This document shows positions 1-8,044 of a DNA stretch of 64,000 nt, in pieces. The DNA is from Aphanothece hegewaldii CCALA 016 (lineage in GTDB: Bacteria; Cyanobacteriota; Cyanobacteriia; Cyanobacteriales; Microcystaceae): NCBI RefSeq assembly GCF_003007785.1, contig NZ_PXOH01000016.1:1-64000 (forward strand), read 5' to 3'. The position numbers were made by a program, and so were the translations under genes. The notes under the pieces are model-generated. The model was not told the origin of the DNA and ran no database searches. It saw only the letters and a program-made list of their open reading frames with translations. Every line of letters begins with the position of its first letter. Position 1 is the first letter of the stretch.

Positions 1-132
1 ATTCCTTTCATTTTCCACTTCTCTTTCAGACTCGACCGTTCAGTTTGATTGGGAGGTAAGTTAGTCTAAACTCCAGTTAAGCAGGAAAGAGAAATTTCTA
101 GTCATTCAGCTTTCCCAGCCATCAAGTATCCT

Positions 133-426
133 TTGGAGATCGACCCACCTCGACTGACTCCGCGAGAATTTTGCCGAAAGATGTATGGTTTGTCAGGACT
201 GCCAGAGATTGAAATATTGCGAACTGAGATGGAACCTGGCTACCGTAAGCGATGTATCGGACTTTTGAGTAAAACTTTAGGCGTGAAGCGTCAATCTGTT
301 CTTAACTGGGGGGCGGGTTTAGAGTTTCAAAAAATGCCACTCACTTACCAACGATTCTTAGGAATGTGCTGGGAACGTTATGAACTTTTATCGGAAGTTA
401 AGCGGTTACGTCGTTTTACTGCCTAG
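133..426 (+). CDS. Hypothetical small protein, possibly helix-turn-helix
   Basis: I do not recognise the family. The open frame begins at a TTG and gives 97 residues; an in-frame ATG at 181 would give 81 residues, and neither has a strong ribosome binding site. The middle (LSKTLGVKRQSVLNW) reads like the turn and recognition helix of a DNA-binding helix-turn-helix, and the protein is basic. It lies about 300 bases upstream of the replication operon in the same orientation, so a regulator of that operon is possible, but that is inference only. Confidence 0.45.
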   Translation: MEIDPPRLTPREFCRKMYGLSGLPEIEILRTEMEPGYRKRCIGLLSKTLGVKRQSVLNWGAGLEFQKMPLTYQRFLGMCWERYELLSEVKRLRRFTA

Positions 427-738
427 CGGCTGTTGCTATCAAGATTTACAACAGACTACAGTTTCTAAAAATAGTTTGACAAATCTTGCACTTACAAAAA
501 CGCAGGAACTTCCTGAACTTTCTTTTACTACTTTTACTACACACCATTAGCGGTATGCTTTCGTAGATTTCCAAGAAGTTCCTATCGCTACACTAATAAT
601 TTATTGTTATTTCCAGACTATCAAAATCCAAGCGGCTTGTACAGACAAGCAAAAAGAGCGAGGATTTAAGTTGTAGTAAAGTATTCTAGATCGTTCAATA
701 AGTTCCTCCAAAAAGCCAATTAATTAGGAGGAACAACG
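427..738 (+). promoter_or_regulatory. Gene-free region upstream of rep operon with repeated AAGTTCCT
   Basis: No gene is seen in these 312 bases. They hold three copies of the octamer AAGTTCCT: 504-511 on the minus strand, 576-583 and 700-707 on the plus strand. The first is part of a palindrome, CAGGAA-C-TTCCTG (503-515). A strong Shine-Dalgarno (AGGAGG) ends the region just before the ATG at 739. Repeats in front of a replication gene could be iterons or operator sites. The copy number is low, so this is a suggestion only. Confidence 0.3.
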
Positions 739-1047
739 ATGGTTCAGAGTAAAGTCGAACCAGAATCATTGCCCCTAGAGGATTTGCTGTATCCTCTTGT
801 CATTCAAATTATCCCGCTCGATGTGCGAATCATGCCAGAGTTGTCTTGTCGGCTCATTCATCAAGAAAGTGGCTTGCAACTGCCTGGACATTTTACTCAA
901 ACAGAAGCGTACCTCATTCAAAAGGTAAGCCAGCACTGGGATTGGAGTATTGATAAAAACAACAAACCAGCTTGTGCGGCTCGACTCCTTCGGTATTTGG
1001 AGCAACTTTGCGCTCCCTCTTTGAAAAATAAGGAGGAAGCAGTATGA
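739..1047 (+). CDS. Hypothetical protein, first gene of rep operon
   Basis: A 102-residue protein of unknown function. Its start is supported by a very good Shine-Dalgarno (TTAGGAGGAACAACG before the ATG). The stop overlaps the start of the replication protein gene by four bases (ATGA at 1044-1047), so the two are almost certainly translationally coupled. The sequence is acidic at the start, with a Trp/His-containing centre (QHWDWSIDKNN), and shows no membrane segment or signal peptide. A small accessory or copy-control partner of the replication protein is a reasonable guess, not something the sequence proves. Confidence 0.75.
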   Translation: MVQSKVEPESLPLEDLLYPLVIQIIPLDVRIMPELSCRLIHQESGLQLPGHFTQTEAYLIQKVSQHWDWSIDKNNKPACAARLLRYLEQLCAPSLKNKEEAV

Positions 1048-4000
1048 GTTGGAAACGATTTTATCGGGGTGATTGTCCAGTCTGTAACGGAACCCGAAAA
1101 GATTGTCGTCAAAATACAGTAACAGGACTGATTCACTGTCGAGATCTTGAAGCTACTCCCGTTGGCTATATTTTCCGAGGCTACGACAGTATTGGGTTTG
1201 GAATGTGGGCAGACCAAGCTGAAGTTTCGGCCTGGTCAGAAGAAAAACGGCAAGAATGGCAAGAAATGCGGAGACGAGTCCACAGAGAGCGAGAACAGAC
1301 TCAACGAAGACTTCTTCTTTGCGATTCAGAGCGAGATACTACGATCCGTAACATTTTAGGTCAACTAAAACTGTCAGAGGAACACCGTTGCCAACTTCAG
1401 CAAAGGGGAATGAACGATGAGCAAATCGATTCAAGAATGTACCGCAGTGTTAAGCAATGGCAAAAACTTCAGTTTCGTGTTAGCGATCGCTTGGCAGGTG
1501 TTCAACAAGGTGGAAAATCTCTGTATGTTCCTGCATCGGGAGTTCTCTGTCCTATCACTAATCATTTAGGTCAGTTCGTGGCTTGGCAAATTCGCTTTGA
1601 TAATCCTGGCGAGTTTCCTAAATATCTCTGGGCATCATCAGAAAGTAAACGCAGGTCTAATGGGCCATCGGCTCACTTAAAAAATGGTGAACTTCCTTTG
1701 GCTTTCTTTGAACCTTTGACAGGACGACATGAAGTCGTTAGCCAATGGTTTAAAGATACTGATATCATTCCTGTTGCGCTTACTGAAGGAATTGCTTTTA
1801 AGCCAGCGATCGCATCTCAGAGGCTCGGAATTTATACGATTGGGGCATCGGGCGGACATTTTGCCTCTAGCCCAAAAACCCTCAAAACAAACTTAGAACA
1901 GATTAAAGCCATTTATGAACGTCAAAGCCAAAAAGCGAGTGTCGTTCAACCAATTCTCTTTGCTGATGCTGGCTGCCTTGTCAATCAAAGCATTCTTCAC
2001 GTTTACAACCATACCATTCGTCAACTTCAAGAATTAGGTTTTGAGCCTTATATTGCTTGGTGGGGTCAAGAGGAAAAAAGCGTTGGCGATATCGACGAAA
2101 TCAATGAAACGGCTCTTTCTACCATTCGTTTGCTATCTTGCCAAGAATTCTCCTCGTTGGTTAAAAAAACGCAGCGAGATTCCCACGTCAAAGCCTTGCA
2201 GCATCAACTGCAAAGTCTTACGCTCAGACCCAATATCTGTTTAAACAGTCGTTATCTACCTGACATAGCCAACCAGATTCCAATGCAAGGAATTATTGCG
2301 CTTAAGTCATTTAAAGGCAGTGGTAAAAGCGTACAGATCAAAAAGATCATTGAGTCTGCTAGAAGTCGAGGGATGAAAGTCATTTCTTTGACTCCACGTC
2401 GAGCATTGGGTCGTGAACAAAGTCTTAAATGGAATATCGAATGGGGAGGTGATGCAGAAATTTCAGGCATCCATCCCCTAACTTTACTCGAAAACATCGA
2501 AACAGTGGGCATTTGTTGGGACAGTCTTTGGAAACTCAAAGAGCGAGACTGGAGCAACACTTTAGTAATTATTGATGAATCTGAACTGGCGTTAATTCAT
2601 CTGCTTCTAAGTTCAACTTGTAAAGATAAGCGACCGCTAATTTTACAAACCTTAGAGGTTAAACTTCGTGAATGCCTAACTAACGGTGGAATGCTCCTCA
2701 TTGCCGATGCCGACTTAACTGACCTATCTATAAATTATTTTCAAGCTCTCGTTCCTCAAATTCCCACTTTTATTGTTATTAATGAATACCAGTCAACAGA
2801 AACCCAATGGCAAGTCGATTTCTATACGGGAAAAAAAGATACGGCGATCGCTAAATTAATCGCTGACCTTGCTACGCCTATCACCAAACTAGGCAAAATC
2901 GAACGTCAGCAGCGTATTGTCATCCCGACTGATTCCCAAGATCTCGCAGAAGCCTTAGAGCGATATATTCGTGAACGTTTTCCTCAATTGCTAATTGTTC
3001 GCATCGACAGTACAACGACAGAAACCGATGAAGGACGAGAATTGGTCGAGCGTCCCAACGAAAAGCTTCAAGAAATCCAGCCTGATGTTCTGATTTATAC
3101 GCCTTCGATGGGAGCAGGAGTATCAATTGACCTCACTTGGTTTGACCAAATGTATGCTTTTTTCTCAGGCGTGATTGAGCCGAGTCAATGCCGCCAAATG
3201 CTGGGGCGTGTCAGAGATCCCATACCTCGAACCATCTGGTGTCGGCGAAGTGGAAAAATCGAAGGGAACACTTCTTTTTTACCAACCCAAATCAAGTCTC
3301 ACTTATTTACCTTTCACCGAGAGACGAATATTCTCATTGATGTTGCTAAGGCAATTGCTGGAGACGATTCTAGCGATGCTCAAATTCGCCAGGCTTATGA
3401 CTCAATCTGGAATCCTGCCAAGCAAGCCTGGGATAATCCCCACGTCGATCTTTATTGCAACTTGATGGCGCGGAAAAACTATGGACTATATCACTTAGCC
3501 ACTGAACTACGTCGTCAGTTAAAACAAGAAGGTCATCGGATTATCGAAGGTGAGAGTATCGAGAATACCGAAGATGGCTTAAGAGTTGCTCAGATCAAAA
3601 AACAACTTCCTTTTGAAGAAGCTCAAGCAATTGCTACAGCCGAAGACATTCCCCTCGATGTCGCCCTTTTACTGAAACAAAAATCTAGCACCAGCGAACA
3701 ACAACGCCATCAGATTACCAAAGCCTTGCTCAAAGCCGAACTACCTGGGGTAGAACTAACTACAGAATTTGTTCATAAAGCGATTACTGCCAGCAAACGC
3801 AAATGGCTAAATGCTCACAAACTCTTTTGGTACTTGCAAAATCCAGAAAAGGTCAAAACGCTGGATCGACGCGAATGGCTCGATCATCTGTCAAAGTTTA
3901 CCGAAGGTACCGTCTATCTCCCTGACATTCGTACCTACTCCTTCCAGGTCAAAGTTTTGCGGGATTTAGGCTTATTTGATGTGATTAACCTGAATTGTCC

Positions 4001-4457
4001 CGAACAAAATTACTGTACTGACGCTCCAGCTATCCGTCAACTGCTTGGTCGAGCGAGGAAACTTTACAAATCGATTAATACTGCTTTTCACCTGAAAGTG
4101 ACCAAACAGACCAAACCCATTCAGTTTATCAATCATCTGCTAAGTCGCGTGGGTTTGCGCCTCAAATATCACAAACAGCTTAAAAGTGGGCGGAGGCTTT
4201 ATCGGATCGATTTAGAGTCGCTTAACGATCCAGATCGCCTAGCCGTCTTGGAATCTCTAACTCAAAAATTGTCTCAAACTGTCTCTGAGTCAACAACTGG
4301 GGAATCACAACAGACTCCAATCAATATTAATAACACAGGCATCTGTTGTGATTCACCTTTGTTTGAAGAAATTCAAACCGTTATTACGCAACCAAAAATC
4401 ACTCAGGGCAAGAATGAACATGGGGTTCAAAGATGTTATCTGGAAGATTTTTTCTGA
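1044..4457 (+). CDS. Plasmid replication protein, CyRepA1-type (DUF3854 primase-helicase)
   Basis: A 1137-residue protein with the layout of the cyanobacterial CyRepA1 replication proteins. The N-terminus has a cysteine set (CPVCNG near residue 11, then C21 and IHCR near 33) resembling a primase zinc ribbon. A DUF3854/Toprim-like part follows at about residues 240-330 (VALTEGIAFKPA, ILFADAG). The helicase-like half has a Walker A (FKGSGKS, about 424-430), a Walker B (LVIIDESE, about 507-514) and a later motif (YTPSMGAGVSID, about 690) typical of superfamily 2-like engines. CyRepA1 proteins start replication of cyanobacterial plasmids. Here the gene lies near a tRNA-fragment boundary, so the plasmid is probably integrated. 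It overlaps the 102-residue protein gene by four bases. Confidence 0.85.
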   Translation: MSWKRFYRGDCPVCNGTRKDCRQNTVTGLIHCRDLEATPVGYIFRGYDSIGFGMWADQAEVSAWSEEKRQEWQEMRRRVHREREQTQRRLLLCDSERDTTIRNILGQLKLSEEHRCQLQQRGMNDEQIDSRMYRSVKQWQKLQFRVSDRLAGVQQGGKSLYVPASGVLCPITNHLGQFVAWQIRFDNPGEFPKYLWASSESKRRSNGPSAHLKNGELPLAFFEPLTGRHEVVSQWFKDTDIIPVALTEGIAFKPAIASQRLGIYTIGASGGHFASSPKTLKTNLEQIKAIYERQSQKASVVQPILFADAGCLVNQSILHVYNHTIRQLQELGFEPYIAWWGQEEKSVGDIDEINETALSTIRLLSCQEFSSLVKKTQRDSHVKALQHQLQSLTLRPNICLNSRYLPDIANQIPMQGIIALKSFKGSGKSVQIKKIIESARSRGMKVISLTPRRALGREQSLKWNIEWGGDAEISGIHPLTLLENIETVGICWDSLWKLKERDWSNTLVIIDESELALIHLLLSSTCKDKRPLILQTLEVKLRECLTNGGMLLIADADLTDLSINYFQALVPQIPTFIVINEYQSTETQWQVDFYTGKKDTAIAKLIADLATPITKLGKIERQQRIVIPTDSQDLAEALERYIRERFPQLLIVRIDSTTTETDEGRELVERPNEKLQEIQPDVLIYTPSMGAGVSIDLTWFDQMYAFFSGVIEPSQCRQMLGRVRDPIPRTIWCRRSGKIEGNTSFLPTQIKSHLFTFHRETNILIDVAKAIAGDDSSDAQIRQAYDSIWNPAKQAWDNPHVDLYCNLMARKNYGLYHLATELRRQLKQEGHRIIEGESIENTEDGLRVAQIKKQLPFEEAQAIATAEDIPLDVALLLKQKSSTSEQQRHQITKALLKAELPGVELTTEFVHKAITASKRKWLNAHKLFWYLQNPEKVKTLDRREWLDHLSKFTEGTVYLPDIRTYSFQVKVLRDLGLFDVINLNCPEQNYCTDAPAIRQLLGRARKLYKSINTAFHLKVTKQTKPIQFINHLLSRVGLRLKYHKQLKSGRRLYRIDLESLNDPDRLAVLESLTQKLSQTVSESTTGESQQTPININNTGICCDSPLFEEIQTVITQPKITQGKNEHGVQRCYLEDFF

Positions 4458-4563
4458 TAGCACTAAGCTCGGTTAGGGCTATCGCCCATTGAAAGCAGAG
4501 AAAAACTGCCTGTCATCACACAAGCAGTCGATTTCAACAAATTCAATATTTCCTATAACCATT

Positions 4564-4923
4564 ATGAAACAACTTTTCCCGACAGACCTCACCTGTGAGT
4601 CCTGTACGTTCTTTAACGACTATGATGACGAACGCGGTCGAGGCTGGTGTCAAGCTTTTGACCGCCCTGCTCGACGATATCATCCTAAAACCTCAAGCTG
4701 TGAGCTAGTCACTCAGAATCAAACGGTTATGGTTGAACTTTATACCAAAGCCGTCGAGGATGACGGTGATGGCTATCCTGTCGTTGTAGATTCACGAGTG
4801 ATTGAACTAACCGTATCTCAAATGACACGAGAAGAAGTAGAAGCCAAACTTCGACCTTTGTTTGACCTATCGGAATGGGTGATCCACCACTTCTGGAAAC
4901 CTTGCGACGAATTAGAAATTTAA
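4564..4923 (+). CDS. Small four-cysteine protein, possible zinc binder
   Basis: The ATG at 4564 is preferred to the upstream TTG at 4489, giving 119 residues. The N-terminus holds four cysteines, C-x2-C-x14-C-x16-C (CESCTFF ... WCQAF ... SSCEL), a layout that could bind one metal ion. The rest is acidic and ends in a Trp-rich segment (EWVIHHFWKPCDE). The protein at 5919-6155 has a similar cysteine layout and the same aromatic residues after the first pair, so the two look related. It follows the replication protein by about 100 bases and lies on the same strand. Function is unknown. Confidence 0.7.
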   Translation: MKQLFPTDLTCESCTFFNDYDDERGRGWCQAFDRPARRYHPKTSSCELVTQNQTVMVELYTKAVEDDGDGYPVVVDSRVIELTVSQMTREEVEAKLRPLFDLSEWVIHHFWKPCDELEI

Positions 4924-4968
4924 ACGAAATATACTCATTTTTTTATCTCATCAGGAGAATTATTGACC

Positions 4969-5163
4969 ATGAGACTGTATTGCAAGAGTTATCAAGAACT
5001 ATGTCATTTTCGCTCACACTATCAGCAAATTCTCCCCGATGTAGCTCGTCAAGCGAAACCGCTTATCGTTTGGTACATCGACTGCTTAGAAGATGAAATT
5101 ACACATCGACAGGGGGCTACCGCCCATTGGAGAAAAGCAGTAAGAGTAGCTGCCAATAGCTAA
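4969..5163 (+). CDS. Small hypothetical protein (64 aa)
   Basis: The ATG at 4969 has a good Shine-Dalgarno (CAGGAG at 4952-4957), which favours it over the TTG two codons earlier. The 64-residue product is basic, with an aromatic-rich N-terminal half (LYCKSYQELCHFRSHY). No family is recognised. It is co-directional with its neighbours, and the run of small genes from 4.5 to 6.2 kb probably belongs to the replication module of the element. The alternative overlapping frame at 4875-5096 lacks a Shine-Dalgarno and is ignored. Confidence 0.6.
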   Translation: MRLYCKSYQELCHFRSHYQQILPDVARQAKPLIVWYIDCLEDEITHRQGATAHWRKAVRVAANS

Positions 5164-5239
5164 AGCACTGGTGGGGGTCGCGCATCCATCAACACGCGAA
5201 ATTAATTAAACATTAATCAACGAAAAGGAAAGTAAAGTC

Positions 5240-5857
5240 ATGAGTAATCTCTCACAATTTAAAGTTTTTGGCTCACGTCCTCAGCATTCAATTTTCTTAC
5301 CCCAAGTTCCCTATAATCTCCGCAACGATTGTAAGGTCGGACGTTGGAAAGTCGGTGAAGAGGAATATTTAGGAAAAGAAATTGAGATATCGATTATTAA
5401 AGTTTCTCAATTCTTTGGCACCCTAGGCAAAACCGCCAATAGTTTCTGGCTACAATTATGGTTTGTGCCTGCTCCAAGATGTGCCGACTTACCCAAGAAT
5501 ACAGTCTGCTTAACTTATCTCAAAAAGCGCAGTATCGCTCAATTCTCCCAGAAAGTGACGGAATTGATGGAGTCGGGAGAACCCGCTTTGGGTCTGTTTA
5601 AAGGCTCATTTGTTAAACACAGTGGCGATAAAGGCGATTATTATTCGGTGGCGTGGGACTGGCGTGAACGGGAAACCGATGAAGAAATCTCTCAGCTTGA
5701 GCAAGTTGCTGATTTTATGGCAGCTACTCCTAAACTGGTCGATTTATCGGTTAATTTAATTCCAATTGATGGATTATCTCCCGATGAGATTGAACTCATT
5801 ATGTCTTCCGCCAAAGCCCAAGAGTTAGAAAACTCGGCACTAATTTCAGGACGATAA
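5240..5857 (+). CDS. Hypothetical protein of the plasmid-like element (205 aa)
   Basis: A 205-residue soluble protein starting at an ATG with a purine-rich Shine-Dalgarno (AAAGGAAAG, 5224-5232). I do not recognise a named domain. The sequence is rich in aromatic residues in the first half (FWLQLWFVP) and has an acidic tail with a short helix-forming end. It lacks transmembrane segments and clear catalytic motifs. It sits in a run of co-directional small genes behind the CyRepA1-type gene, so a role in maintenance or transfer of the element is likely but unproven. Confidence 0.65.
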   Translation: MSNLSQFKVFGSRPQHSIFLPQVPYNLRNDCKVGRWKVGEEEYLGKEIEISIIKVSQFFGTLGKTANSFWLQLWFVPAPRCADLPKNTVCLTYLKKRSIAQFSQKVTELMESGEPALGLFKGSFVKHSGDKGDYYSVAWDWRERETDEEISQLEQVADFMAATPKLVDLSVNLIPIDGLSPDEIELIMSSAKAQELENSALISGR

Positions 5858-5918
5858 TTTAAATTCAGGGGTGGTCGGTCACTCACCTACTACTCCTGAG
5901 TTTTTAGAGGAGGGTAAA

Positions 5919-6155
5919 ATGTTTAACTTTAATACCAATCTCGGTTCAATCTGCCAACGCGCCTTGGAAAATCAATTAATTTCTAGAAAGGTAGAAAAAA
6001 ATTTCAGGGAAATAACCGCCAAACGACGGCACTGTTGTCGTAATTGTGCGTACTTCGATGACAATCCTTACCTACCTTGTGCCATTGAGCCGATTCAAGC
6101 AGCTTTGCCTGATGAGGTTAACACTTGTCGTTTTTTTGAACGCTCGTCAATTTAA
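5919..6155 (+). CDS. Small four-cysteine protein, paralogue-like of the one at 4564
   Basis: The ATG at 5919 is chosen because a strong Shine-Dalgarno (AGAGGAGGG) ends eight bases before it; the longer GTG frame from 5871 lacks one. The 78-residue product is basic in its first half and carries RHCCRNCAYFDDN ... PCAIEP ... TCRFF. Four of these cysteines fit C-x2-C-x10-C-x15-C, close to the spacing in the 119-residue protein at 4564. The pattern suggests a small metal-binding fold. Function is unknown; a DNA- or protein-binding accessory of the replication region is possible. Confidence 0.7.
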   Translation: MFNFNTNLGSICQRALENQLISRKVEKNFREITAKRRHCCRNCAYFDDNPYLPCAIEPIQAALPDEVNTCRFFERSSI

Positions 6156-6177
6156 CAAGTGAGTGACAAAACAGCCT

Positions 6178-6261
6178 GACTCAAAGTAGGACAGCCTTCG
6201 CAACATGAAGACGGCTCGTATCGGACGTAGATTTAATAACAAAGCTTTCCTATTTTGAGTC
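6178..6261. repeat. Long inverted repeat, possible structured RNA or terminator
   Basis: GACTCAAAGTAGGA (6178-6191) is repeated in inverted form as TCCTATTTTGAGTC (6248-6261), 13 of 14 positions matching and the remaining pair a G-U wobble. Between the arms is a smaller hairpin (CTTC ... GAAG, about 6196-6210). A T-rich stretch (GGATTTTTCTTT) follows the right arm. The stretch between 6156 and 6369 holds no gene. It could be a small RNA with its own end, a terminator for the upstream genes, or a remnant of a mobile element. Confidence 0.45.
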
Positions 6262-6369
6262 TGGATTTTTCTTTAGGGACAAGTAATTATAATCCAGTGC
6301 CAGCTTAGTTCTAGATATGATAATAGTGATAGGCATAATGAAAGAAAGCATCATAGCAGGTATTTAAGG

Positions 6370-6744
6370 ATGACTTCTTTGGATGAACCAACTCGCTCTC
6401 AAATAATTGCTCAGGTGTTAGAGGCCAGAGAAAAACGGTCTGAGTTTCTCGCATCTATGAAGCAACGTCAGCAAAAAGGTTGGGAAGTCGCCCGACAATG
6501 TACACAAATTCTTAAAGAGCAATTTGACGTGCAGCGCGTCGTCTTATTCGGTTCAATGCTAACTCCAGAGTACATGACTTGGCATTCGGATCTCGATCTC
6601 GCCGTTTGGGGATTGCTTGAAAAAGATTATTTTAGAGCCTGGGCGGCTATTGAGAGGGGACATGAGTTTGCTGTCGATCTCGTTGAAGCTCAAAAAGCTA
6701 AACCGCATATTCTAAAAGCAATCGAGAAAGGAATAGAACTTTGA
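6370..6744 (+). CDS. Nucleotidyltransferase-domain antitoxin (MntA-like)
   Basis: A 124-residue protein of the minimal nucleotidyltransferase type. The signature is VVLFGSML followed by HSDLDLAVWG (about residues 57-76), i.e. the GS ... DxD motif of the polymerase beta fold, and a third acidic strand (FAVDLVEAQ). A long basic helix forms the N-terminus. Such proteins pair with HEPN ribonucleases; in known pairs the MNT protein inactivates the toxin by AMP transfer. The next gene begins inside its stop codon (TTGA, 6741-6744), the usual order for this system. A Shine-Dalgarno AAGGA precedes the ATG. Confidence 0.8.
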   Translation: MTSLDEPTRSQIIAQVLEAREKRSEFLASMKQRQQKGWEVARQCTQILKEQFDVQRVVLFGSMLTPEYMTWHSDLDLAVWGLLEKDYFRAWAAIERGHEFAVDLVEAQKAKPHILKAIEKGIEL

Positions 6745-7224
6745 TTGACCGCCAATTAATAGAGAGAATCGAGCAAGAGTTACAAGAAATTAGAGAAATC
6801 ATCACTCAAACTGAGCAATTCATTGAACAAGGACAATCAACGGATGCTTCACTCTATCAGGAAGCCTTGAGTAGCGCGATCGCACTCAACCTTCATAGTT
6901 TCTATACAGGAGTAGAGAGAATCTTTGAAGCAATTGCTCGAAGAATTGACTATTGGGAACCAGCATCAGAGCAGTGGCATCGTCAATGGCAAGGAACCGA
7001 TGAGCCTTGACATTCCTCAAGTCCGACCAACCGTCATTTCCGATGCAACTCGGACACGATTAGATGAATTTCGACGCTTTCGCCATGTTGTCCGTAGTAT
7101 CTACGCTTATCGATTAGAGACAAGTCGTGTACTTGAACTAGCCAATCAGGTTCAAGAATGTCATCAAGAGTTTGAGCTAGAAATCCGACAATTTCTAGAA
7201 TCTATTCATAAAGAGCCGTTATAA
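6741..7224 (+). pseudogene. HEPN-type toxin, split by a frameshift
   Basis: The frame starting at the TTG at 6741 encodes an all-helical N-terminal half (IALNLHSFYTGVERIFEAIA, then SEQWHRQ) typical of HepT-like proteins that pair with MNT antitoxins. It stops at 7010. The C-terminal half continues in the next frame (MSLDIPQVRPTVIS ... DEFRRFRHVVRSIYAY ... IRQFLESI) and ends at 7224. The FRHVVR-x-x-Y segment is the conserved RNase-site region of this family. A one-base insertion or two-base loss around 6985-7000 joins the two. The ATG at 7000 overlaps the first stop, so a second polypeptide could be made by re-initiation; otherwise the toxin is dead. Confidence 0.7.
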
Positions 7225-7254
7225 GCCGATAAATCTTTTACTAACTTGAAATTA

Positions 7255-7902
7255 ATGAAAATTATCCAGTTACCTTCAGGGAATAAATTTTACCAAACTC
7301 CCTGTGGACTTTTTCCCAGTGTGACGACGATCCTCAAAGCGACGATGCCAGAGGAGCAGAAAAAACGACTCAGAAATTGGCAGGAACGCCAAAGTTCTCA
7401 AGCTGGCACACTTCGTACTGAAGCAGCCCAGCGGGGTAAAATCATCCACAAACTGATTGAAACTCGATTTAGAGGAAAAGATTTAGAATGTCCGCCAGAT
7501 CTTAGTGATTTCTGGGGAGAAGCACAGAAAATCATTAAAGCAATTGGCGAGGTGGCAGCCATTGAAACACCTGTCTATCACCCCATGCTTCAATATGCTG
7601 GAACATTGGATTTACTAGCCCAGTGGCAGGATATTCCAACACTCTTTGATTTTAAGACCAGCCACCGAGAAAAAAGCGCGAAATGGCTCACCGATGCCAA
7701 ACTTCAAATTGCTGCTTACCGAGCGGCTTATGAGTTTTTGTTCGATGTTGAAATTCCTCAAGGATTGATTGTAGTTATTACTCCCAATACGGTACAGCTT
7801 TTCACTTTAGAAAAAGTGGAACTGGAGGCGTATTGGCAGGGATGGTTGCTTCGCTTGGAACAATATCGAAGTCTCGACTTTTACGGGCAGTTATTTTCCT
7901 AG
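7255..7902 (+). CDS. PD-(D/E)XK superfamily nuclease
   Basis: The ATG at 7255 (MKIIQLPSG) is preferred to a TTG three codons earlier; the product has 215 residues. The fold signature is seen in order: an N-terminal substrate-handling part (FPSVTTILKA), a helical RGKIIHKLIE segment, then GTLDLLAQW with the catalytic Asp (about 116-118), LFDFKTS with D-x-K (about 132-136) and QIAAYRAAYEF as the RecB-family helix. It resembles the stand-alone RecB/Cas4/phage exonuclease group. RecD2 lies just downstream on the same strand, which suggests joint action on DNA ends or replication intermediates of the element. Confidence 0.75.
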   Translation: MKIIQLPSGNKFYQTPCGLFPSVTTILKATMPEEQKKRLRNWQERQSSQAGTLRTEAAQRGKIIHKLIETRFRGKDLECPPDLSDFWGEAQKIIKAIGEVAAIETPVYHPMLQYAGTLDLLAQWQDIPTLFDFKTSHREKSAKWLTDAKLQIAAYRAAYEFLFDVEIPQGLIVVITPNTVQLFTLEKVELEAYWQGWLLRLEQYRSLDFYGQLFS

Positions 7903-8044
7903 TTGAAGTAACGAATGCAGATTTGTTCGAGAATCAGTTCAATTAGCTCAACGACTAATATCTGTAAATATTCGGTCAAATCCTAACCATAACCTTATTG
8001 AAAATATCTCCTACAATCAGAATTGCCGCTATCTTTTATTGGTC

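Noticed and set aside
4875..5096. Overlapping frame of 73 codons
   Set aside because: No Shine-Dalgarno; the neighbouring frame starting at 4969 has one.
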